The notes under the pieces are model-generated. The model was not told where the DNA came from. It ran no database searches and saw only the letters and a list, made by a program, of their open reading frames with translations. Shown here in pieces: positions 6,248 to 11,558 of a DNA stretch of 11,558 bases (position 1 is the first letter of the stretch; each line of letters opens with the position of its first letter). Location: NCBI GenBank assembly GCA_900556365.1, contig USOG01000032.1:1-11558 (forward strand). Direction: 5' to 3'. The position numbers and the translations under genes are program-made. The DNA comes from an uncultured Collinsella sp. (GTDB lineage Bacteria; Actinomycetota; Coriobacteriia; Coriobacteriales; Coriobacteriaceae).

Positions 6248-7257
6248 ACTTCCTGAACATCTTCGAGGACCACGTGGCCGGCATCTTCGGTGCCACCCGT
6301 GCCCCGTTCTCCTTTAAGAAGCTTGCCAAGCAGGCCGCTCGCGACATGGAGGATCAGACTCTGGTGATCAACGGCGTCAACACGGCGCCGGCACTCTATA
6401 CCATCCTTATCGCCGCCGACGACGATCCCATGCTCGCCCCGTTCTACCCCGAGCTTTCGCGCGAGGTCCGCGAGTTTGTGAAGGCGCAGGCCGAAAAGCG
6501 CCGCTATGTCTTTGTCGGCGAGCCCCTCGTGCGCTTTATGATCGATCCGCAGCTGCGCGCCGGCAAGTTCTCGGTCTTTGCCGAGAACGTCGATGCCCCC
6601 ACGCTCGGCCGCCTGTACGAAGAAGAGCGCGCCTATCAAAACGGCCTGGGCCAGAACAACTCCGCGGCAAGCCGTGCCGCCAGCGCCCCGCGCGCCGGCC
6701 AGCAGCAGTTTGCTGCCCCGCAGCAGCAGCGCCCCGCCGCCATGTCCCAGCAGCAGCCGACGCCTCGCGCCGCCGCTCCCGACCCGCTTGCCGCGGCAGA
6801 CCCCTTCGCGCCTAGCGTCCCCGACCCCGCCGCCGCACCCATCCCGGTGCCGCAGACCGTCTCGCGCGACGCGCTTGCCGGCATGGGCGGAGCCGCCGCG
6901 ACCGGTGCCGCCGTGGGCCTAGGCGCCGCAGCCGGCATCGCCTCCAACATGGCGAGCACTCGCGCCCCGCAGCGCCCGCTCGCCCAGCTCGTTGACGTCG
7001 TGAGCGGCGAGAGCCATAGCATCACCTCCGCACAGGTGACCATCGGTCGCGAGCGCTCGGTTTCCGACATTGCCCTGCGCGACCCCAACGTGTCGCGCCG
7101 CCACGCCCAGCTCACCTTTACGGGCTCGGATTGGTCGATCGAGGACCTCAATTCCACCAACGGCACGCTCGTCAACAACCGCCGCATTACGCGCTGCCCG
7201 CTGCGCAACGGCGATCTGCTGACGTTTGGCCTGAGCACCTTTGAATTTAGGGGATAG
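6244..7257 (+). CDS. fhaA: FhaA-like protein: DUF3662 plus FHA domain
   Basis: A 337-aa protein starting at GTG 6244, which overlaps the kinase stop (GTGA); GGAGAG at 6229-6234 is 9 bases upstream. Residues 1-115 match the actinobacterial FhaA N-terminal domain (DUF3662): MNFLNIFEDHVAGIFG, basic helix, then the EVREFV and FMIDPQL segments. Residues about 135-245 are a Gln/Ala/Pro linker with QQQ runs and a Gly/Ala-rich hydrophobic stretch at 209-236. The FHA domain at about 246-337 has the phosphothreonine-binding residues: GR 268-269, SRRH 284-287 and NSTNGT 303-308. FhaA proteins in mycobacteria are phosphorylated by PknA/PknB and bind wall-synthesis partners such as MviN; a cytoplasmic adaptor role here is by analogy. 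Position directly after the kinase and before fhaB and the phosphatase supports this. Confidence 0.93.
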   Translation: MNFLNIFEDHVAGIFGATRAPFSFKKLAKQAARDMEDQTLVINGVNTAPALYTILIAADDDPMLAPFYPELSREVREFVKAQAEKRRYVFVGEPLVRFMIDPQLRAGKFSVFAENVDAPTLGRLYEEERAYQNGLGQNNSAASRAASAPRAGQQQFAAPQQQRPAAMSQQQPTPRAAAPDPLAAADPFAPSVPDPAAAPIPVPQTVSRDALAGMGGAAATGAAVGLGAAAGIASNMASTRAPQRPLAQLVDVVSGESHSITSAQVTIGRERSVSDIALRDPNVSRRHAQLTFTGSDWSIEDLNSTNGTLVNNRRITRCPLRNGDLLTFGLSTFEFRG

Positions 7258-7263
7258 TCGCTT

Positions 7264-7680
7264 ATGAACATCGATATCGTCCTTTTTGCAGGCCGCATCG
7301 TCCTGGTCGCCCTGCTCTATATCTTCCTGTTCGCCGTCATGAAGACCGGCGTGGGACTTGTGCGCGGGCAGCGCCGCGACTCGGCTATCTGGACGATTGA
7401 TGTGGACAAGGGTCCGCGCGGTATCCGCGGCATCCACGTAGACATGCTCGGCCCCGTCATCGTCGGTCGCTCGCCATCTTCGGACATCTGCATCAACGAA
7501 CCGTTCGTCTCGGCCTCGCATGCGCGCTTTTCGCTGCAGGGCCCGGCGCTCATCATCGAGGACCTCAACTCGCTTAACGGCACGCTCGTCAACGGCCGCC
7601 AGCTCGTGGAGCCCGCGACGCTGCGTGAGGGCGACGAAGTCCAGATTGGCGACGTGGTCATGAAGGTGAACCGTCGATGA
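7264..7680 (+). CDS. fhaB: FhaB-like membrane-anchored FHA domain protein
   Basis: A 138-aa protein with an N-terminal membrane anchor (about 5-27, rich in Ile/Leu/Val/Phe), a short basic stretch (VRGQRR 33-38) that keeps the rest inside the cell, and an FHA domain at about 43-138. Binding-site residues are GRS 68-70, SASH 83-86 and NSLNGT 102-107. It fits FhaB (FipA in mycobacteria), about 155 aa, which in Mycobacterium is a PknA substrate that bridges division proteins. It follows fhaA by 6 bases with a weak GGGG at 7250-7253, and its stop overlaps the phosphatase start (ATGA). The FHA core shares IEDLNS-x-NGTLVN with FhaA, so the two are paralogous reader modules, one soluble and one membrane-tethered. 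Confidence 0.93.
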   Translation: MNIDIVLFAGRIVLVALLYIFLFAVMKTGVGLVRGQRRDSAIWTIDVDKGPRGIRGIHVDMLGPVIVGRSPSSDICINEPFVSASHARFSLQGPALIIEDLNSLNGTLVNGRQLVEPATLREGDEVQIGDVVMKVNRR

Positions 7681-9611
7681 TCGACGAGGAGAACAAGTCC
7701 GCAACTATGACCGAGGCACCGGCCGCCGCCACAGCTGCACCGGCCCACGCCGCTCCGGCGGGCTCCGCACCCGTGGAGCCCGAGGACACCGTGTTCTCCC
7801 TGCCTCTTTCGCATGTAACGCATGATATTTCGGATCTCGCCGATAACGAGGACGAAGAGGATACCGTAGCGGCGCCCATCGGCGCACATGCTGCGGAACA
7901 GCCCACAGCGCCCGAAGCAACCCCGGCGCCGGCTCACTTTGCAGAGCCCGTCGCCGCGGCAATCAACGAGAGCGCTGCGGTGTTTGCGGCACCCGAGCCC
8001 GCCGCGCCGGCGTTTCCCATAGCCCCGGCATCCGAGGTTGCGCCCGCGTCTACGCCGGCGCCCGAGGCGGGGACATCCCCCGAGGACGGCCCTGCACCCA
8101 AGACCCCGCAGCCTGCGCCCGCAAGCGAGTCCGATGCCGTGGCCGAGCCCGCCGCCCAGTCGCAAAACACGCCCGCGCCGTCGCACTTTGCGACGCCCGA
8201 GCCTATAGACGTCAGCCCGCAAGATGACGAGTCGACCGCCCGCGTTTCCGAGGAGCCCGACTCCCCGGACACCGGCGATTCCGAATCAAACGCCGAGACC
8301 GACACCGTCTCTCCCGGTGACACAGCCGAAATCGACGTTGCCGCCGTTGAGGCCAAGCTCAAAGACCCCGGCTCGACCATGAGCTTTGAACCCCTAACCG
8401 AGGAGCGCATCGAGACCGACTCGACCTATGATGCCGGCACCACCACGCAACTCATGTGGGGCGCCCGCTCCGACGTTGGCTGCGTGCGCCCGCACAATGA
8501 GGATTCCTACCTGGTGCAGTCGCCGCTCTTTTGCGTATGCGACGGCATGGGTGGTCACGCTGCCGGCGAGGTGGCCTCTTCTATCGCTGTCGAGACCATC
8601 GCCAAGACAGCTCCTCAGTCTGCCGACGCCGCACGCCTGGCGGCAGCCGTCGAGGCCGCCAACGCCGCCGTAATCGAGGCTGCTTTGAATGGCCTGGGCA
8701 AGCCCGGCATGGGCTGCACAGCCACTTGCGCCTATATCGAAAACGACACGCTCGCCATCGCCCACGTGGGTGACTCTCGCGCCTACCTGCTCCACGAGGG
8801 CACGCTCATCCGCGTGACCCGCGACCACTCCTACGTGGAGGAGCTCGTGGACGCCGGCGAGATCACGGCAGATGAGGCTCGCGTCCACCCCAACCGTTCG
8901 GTCATCACCCGCGCGCTGGGCTCGGACCCCGCTATGTATGCCGACCACTTCACTCTGCATATCGAGGAAGGCGACCGTCTGATCCTGTGCTCCGACGGCC
9001 TTTCGAGCATGATTCCCGATAGCGATATCGAGAACATCGCCACGCAGTCCTCAACCGCGCAAATCTGCGTCGACAACCTAGTGGACGCGGCGCTTGCCGC
9101 CGGCGGCCACGACAACGTGACCGTAGTAGTCGTTGACCTGGTTGACGATGGCGTCATGCGCGAGGCGCAACGCGTGCGTCGCCGCAACGTTACTATCGCC
9201 GCCATCCTGGCCCTCGTCTTTGTGCTTGCAGCTGGCATCTGGGCCTACACGGGTGTCACCGGCTCGTACTACCTGGGTACCTACCAGGGCAATGTCGCCG
9301 TCTGGCGCGGCCTGCCCGGCAAGCCACTCGGACTCAAGCTCCACTGGCTCGAAAGCGAAACCAGCATCAAGCTGTCCGACCTGCCCGAAGACACGCAAAA
9401 CCGCCTCAAGGCGGGCATTCCGCAAACAAGTGTCGACGATGCGCAGGACACGATATCCAAGTACCGCCACCAGATCGACGAGGAGCAGACCCGCCAGGTG
9501 ATCGACGCGCAAACGATTCGCGACAACACCAATCAGGGATCGGCCTCCGAATCAGATTCCGAGAAAACCGCCGAACAGTCCGCCGAGGCCGAAGCCTCCG
9601 ATAAGAATTAG
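7677..9611 (+). CDS. pstP: PP2C-family Ser/Thr phosphatase with long N-terminal extension
   Basis: A 644-aa protein, about 120 aa longer than typical PstP, which starts directly with the catalytic domain. The start at 7677 overlaps the fhaB stop (ATGA), with AAGGTGA at 7663-7669; an internal Met at codon 11 has a poorly spaced site. Residues 1-250 are Ala/Pro/Glu-rich and probably disordered. The PP2C domain is at about 258-490 with metal-binding motifs: RPHNED 271-276, DGMGGH 289-294, HVGDSR 363-368, SDGL 439-442 and GGHDN 476-480. One TM helix (about 504-525) is followed by an extracellular segment with [18 protein letters not shown], typical of PstP, and an acidic tail from about 560. It should dephosphorylate kinase, FHA and wall-enzyme targets in the cytoplasm. 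Three DTV motifs (37-39, 62-64, 209-211) in the extension are candidate phospho-sites. Confidence 0.95.
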   Translation: MIDEENKSATMTEAPAAATAAPAHAAPAGSAPVEPEDTVFSLPLSHVTHDISDLADNEDEEDTVAAPIGAHAAEQPTAPEATPAPAHFAEPVAAAINESAAVFAAPEPAAPAFPIAPASEVAPASTPAPEAGTSPEDGPAPKTPQPAPASESDAVAEPAAQSQNTPAPSHFATPEPIDVSPQDDESTARVSEEPDSPDTGDSESNAETDTVSPGDTAEIDVAAVEAKLKDPGSTMSFEPLTEERIETDSTYDAGTTTQLMWGARSDVGCVRPHNEDSYLVQSPLFCVCDGMGGHAAGEVASSIAVETIAKTAPQSADAARLAAAVEAANAAVIEAALNGLGKPGMGCTATCAYIENDTLAIAHVGDSRAYLLHEGTLIRVTRDHSYVEELVDAGEITADEARVHPNRSVITRALGSDPAMYADHFTLHIEEGDRLILCSDGLSSMIPDSDIENIATQSSTAQICVDNLVDAALAAGGHDNVTVVVVDLVDDGVMREAQRVRRRNVTIAAILALVFVLAAGIWAYTGVTGSYYLGTYQGNVAVWRGLPGKPLGLKLHWLESETSIKLSDLPEDTQNRLKAGIPQTSVDDAQDTISKYRHQIDEEQTRQVIDAQTIRDNTNQGSASESDSEKTAEQSAEAEASDKN

Positions 9612-9627
9612 AAAGGGAGTGCCGCTT

Positions 9628-11558
9628 ATGAGTCGCCGCAACACCGAGCTGCTCTTGCTCATCGCCTCGGCGTTCCCCGTCATCCTGCTGTATGCGATGT
9701 ACGTCCTCACCGCGGGCGCTGCCATCTCCTTTGAGACGCTCGCCGTACCGATCGGCCTCTTTGCCGCCTTTGCCGCGGCCCACATTGCCGTGCGCATCTT
9801 GGCGCCCGGTGCCGACCCCGCCATCCTGCCCATCGTATTTATACTTTCGGGCATCGGCATCACGTTCGTGACGCGTCTCGCCCCCGCTCTCGCCATCTCA
9901 CAGCTCATCATCCTGTTTGTCTCGGTGGCGCTCATGGTGGGAACGCTTGCACTAGTCAAAAACCTCGACGTGGTCATGCGCTACAAGTACACCTTTGGCA
10001 TCATCGGCATCATTCTGCTGATGCTGCCTATCTTTATCGGCACCACGATCTCGGGCTCCAAGCTGTGGATTCGCATCGCGGGCTTTACCATCCAGCCTGG
10101 CGAGTTCGCCAAGGTCTTTATCGTCCTGTTCCTGGCCGGCTACTTGGCCGAGAACCGCGAGTTGCTCTCCATCTCCAACCGCAAGATCCTGGGCTTTAAG
10201 ATCCCTCGCCTGCGACTGCTGCTGCCGCTGTTTGCCGTGTGGGGTGTGTGCCTGCTCGTCGTCGTCTTCGAACGCGACCTGGGTTCGGCCGTGCTGTTCT
10301 ACACCATCTTCTTGCTGATGCTCTACGTTGCCACGGGGCGCTTTTCGTATGTCGTTATCGGCCTTGCGCTCTTAGCCGTTGGAGCCGTGGGCGCCTACAA
10401 GTTCCTGTCGCACGTTCAGGTGCGTTTCCAGGTTTGGGTCGATCCGTTTAAGGACGCCCAGGGCCAGGGCTACCAGATCGTCCAGTCGCTCTTCTCGCTT
10501 GCCGATGGCGGTCTGGTCGGTGTTGGCATCGGCAACGGCATGGCCAACAACATCCCTGTCGTCGAGTCCGACTTTATCTTCTCGGCTATCGGCGAGGAGA
10601 TGGGCCTTTTGGGCGGCGGCGCCGTGCTCATCCTGTTTATGCTCTTTGCCGTGCGTGGCCTCACCACGGCTGCCCGCGCTAAATCCGACCTCGCTGCCTT
10701 TAGCGCCACGGGCCTTACGGCCGCCATCAGCTTCCAGGCCTTCTTGATCGTTGGCGGCGTAACCCGCCTGATCCCGCTGACCGGCGTCACCCTGCCCTTT
10801 ATGAGCCAGGGCGGCTCCTCGCTGCTGGCGAGCTTTATCATCGTCGCGCTCCTGCTGCGCGCCGGTGACGAGGCGACCGGACGCGAGGCCGAGCTTACCG
10901 GCACCGGCACCATGGCCGCCATCACCGATGATCAGGTCGCATCTGCCGCCGCCCCGACGGGCTCGCGCTTTGCCACCTCGTCTTCCTACGGCAGTGGCAG
11001 CCATTCCGTCGGCTCGCGCATGCGCCGTCGCCTGCTCGACACACCTGAATCCGGTGTGCTCGGCCGCGTGGCGCTCGCCAACCGTCTAACCCGCGCGGTG
11101 CTCGCCTTTACGGCGCTGTTCGCCATCCTTATCGGCAACCTCACCTATGTCCAGGTCATCAAGGCCAAGGACTATCAGGACATGCCGACCAACAACCACA
11201 CCATCGCCCGCTCCAAGTACATCCAGCGCGGCTCCATCATCACGTCCGACGGCGTGACGCTGGCCGAGTCGCTGCAGCAGGAGGACGGCACCTACGTACG
11301 CTCCTACCCCAACGGTAACCTGGCAGCACACGTGGTTGGCTACGTGAGCCAGCAGTATGGCACCACCGCCATCGAGAGCGTCATGAACGACACGCTCACC
11401 GGTTCTAAGGACTACTCCAGCTGGAACAACGCCATCGCGTCGCTCGCGGGCCAGACCCAGCCGGGCAACACCGCCAAGCTCACCATCGACTCGCGCATCC
11501 AGACGGCTGCCGAGCAGGCGCTCAAGGGCTTTAAGGGCGCTGTGGTGGTCATGGATCC
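9628..11558 (+). CDS. rodA-pbpA: RodA/FtsW SEDS glycosyltransferase fused to class B PBP (PbpA-like), 3' end outside window
   Basis: One uninterrupted frame of 643 codons reaches the window edge. GGGAG at 9615-9619 is 8 bases before ATG. Residues 1-411 are an actinobacterial-type RodA with about 12 TM segments and SEDS motifs: IQPGEFAK 155-162, ERDLGSA 215-221, [13 protein letters not shown] 312-324 with putative catalytic Asp315, and [15 protein letters not shown] 384-398. A Ser/Thr/basic cytoplasmic linker of about 80 residues follows, then a single TM (about 490-511) and a PbpA-like dimerisation domain with [15 protein letters not shown] 534-548, [15 protein letters not shown] 562-576 and the start of the transpeptidase domain, [15 protein letters not shown] 618-632. 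The active-site SxxK would lie just past the edge. Topology is consistent: the SEDS C-terminus and PBP N-terminus are both cytoplasmic. In most actinobacteria rodA and pbpA are separate adjacent genes. The product polymerises and crosslinks peptidoglycan. Confidence 0.95.
   Translation, partial: MSRRNTELLLLIASAFPVILLYAMYVLTAGAAISFETLAVPIGLFAAFAAAHIAVRILAPGADPAILPIVFILSGIGITFVTRLAPALAISQLIILFVSVALMVGTLALVKNLDVVMRYKYTFGIIGIILLMLPIFIGTTISGSKLWIRIAGFTIQPGEFAKVFIVLFLAGYLAENRELLSISNRKILGFKIPRLRLLLPLFAVWGVCLLVVVFERDLGSAVLFYTIFLLMLYVATGRFSYVVIGLALLAVGAVGAYKFLSHVQVRFQVWVDPFKDAQGQGYQIVQSLFSLADGGLVGVGIGNGMANNIPVVESDFIFSAIGEEMGLLGGGAVLILFMLFAVRGLTTAARAKSDLAAFSATGLTAAISFQAFLIVGGVTRLIPLTGVTLPFMSQGGSSLLASFIIVALLLRAGDEATGREAELTGTGTMAAITDDQVASAAAPTGSRFATSSSYGSGSHSVGSRMRRRLLDTPESGVLGRVALANRLTRAVLAFTALFAILIGNLTYVQVIKAKDYQDMPTNNHTIARSKYIQRGSIITSDGVTLAESLQQEDGTYVRSYPNGNLAAHVVGYVSQQYGTTAIESVMNDTLTGSKDYSSWNNAIASLAGQTQPGNTAKLTIDSRIQTAAEQALKGFKGAVVVMD

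Noticed and set aside
6703..6777. CAG triplet repeats as a structured repeat element
   Set aside because: They simply encode Gln runs in the FhaA linker and are interrupted by other codons.
7317..8222. 301-aa minus-strand open frame
   Set aside because: Antisense to fhaB and the phosphatase; composition is Arg/Gly/Cys-rich as expected from reading GC-rich Ala/Pro codons backwards; no motif or ribosome site.
10372..11004. 210-aa minus-strand open frame
   Set aside because: Antisense to the RodA part with its clear SEDS motifs; low-complexity Gly/Arg/Ala content.

Overview
The window looks like chromosomal core DNA from a high-GC actinobacterium, most probably class Coriobacteriia (Collinsella-like). 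That placement is inference. It rests on GC-rich codon use, ATGA/GTGA gene overlaps, the actinobacterial FhaA (DUF3662+FHA) / FhaB / PP2C / RodA / PbpA gene set, and a dnaX-ebfC neighbourhood. No species can be named from the sequence alone.

Left part (1-3417), mainly minus strand: the N-terminal coding end of an EbfC/YbaB nucleoid-associated protein (1-116) and the complete dnaX gene (952-3417, DNA polymerase III gamma/tau). These two genes are usually adjacent and co-directional in bacteria. Here they are separated by a 340-bp spacer, AT-rich in its middle, and by an opposite-strand gene (457-930) encoding an unrecognised 157-aa membrane-anchored protein of clearly lower GC. This looks like an accessory insertion. 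Divergent from dnaX is a two-TM YcxB-like membrane protein with a lysine-rich tail (3533-4249).

Right part (4308-11558), plus strand: one tight operon for phospho-signalling and cell-wall synthesis. It starts at a possible extended -10 promoter. The order is a Hanks-type Ser/Thr kinase with a polytopic membrane C-terminus instead of PASTA domains (4394-6247), fhaA (6244-7257), fhaB (7264-7680), a PP2C phosphatase with a 250-residue disordered N-terminal extension (7677-9611), and a single ORF that fuses a RodA/FtsW SEDS glycosyltransferase to a PbpA-type class B penicillin-binding protein (9628 to the window edge). Genes overlap by 4 bp or are separated by 6-16 bp, so co-transcription and translational coupling are likely.

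How the genes would work together (known family logic plus inference): the kinase phosphorylates threonines on partners, FhaA and FhaB read phosphothreonine through their FHA domains, the PP2C enzyme reverses the mark, and the output is the SEDS-PBP machine that polymerises and crosslinks peptidoglycan. The most unusual points are the covalent SEDS-bPBP fusion, the kinase architecture (polytopic C-terminus, HLD in place of HRD), three repeated DTV motifs in the phosphatase extension that could be phospho-sites for the FHA proteins, and the gene inserted between dnaX and ebfC. I saw no tRNA, rRNA, CRISPR array, insertion sequence or strong intrinsic terminator.
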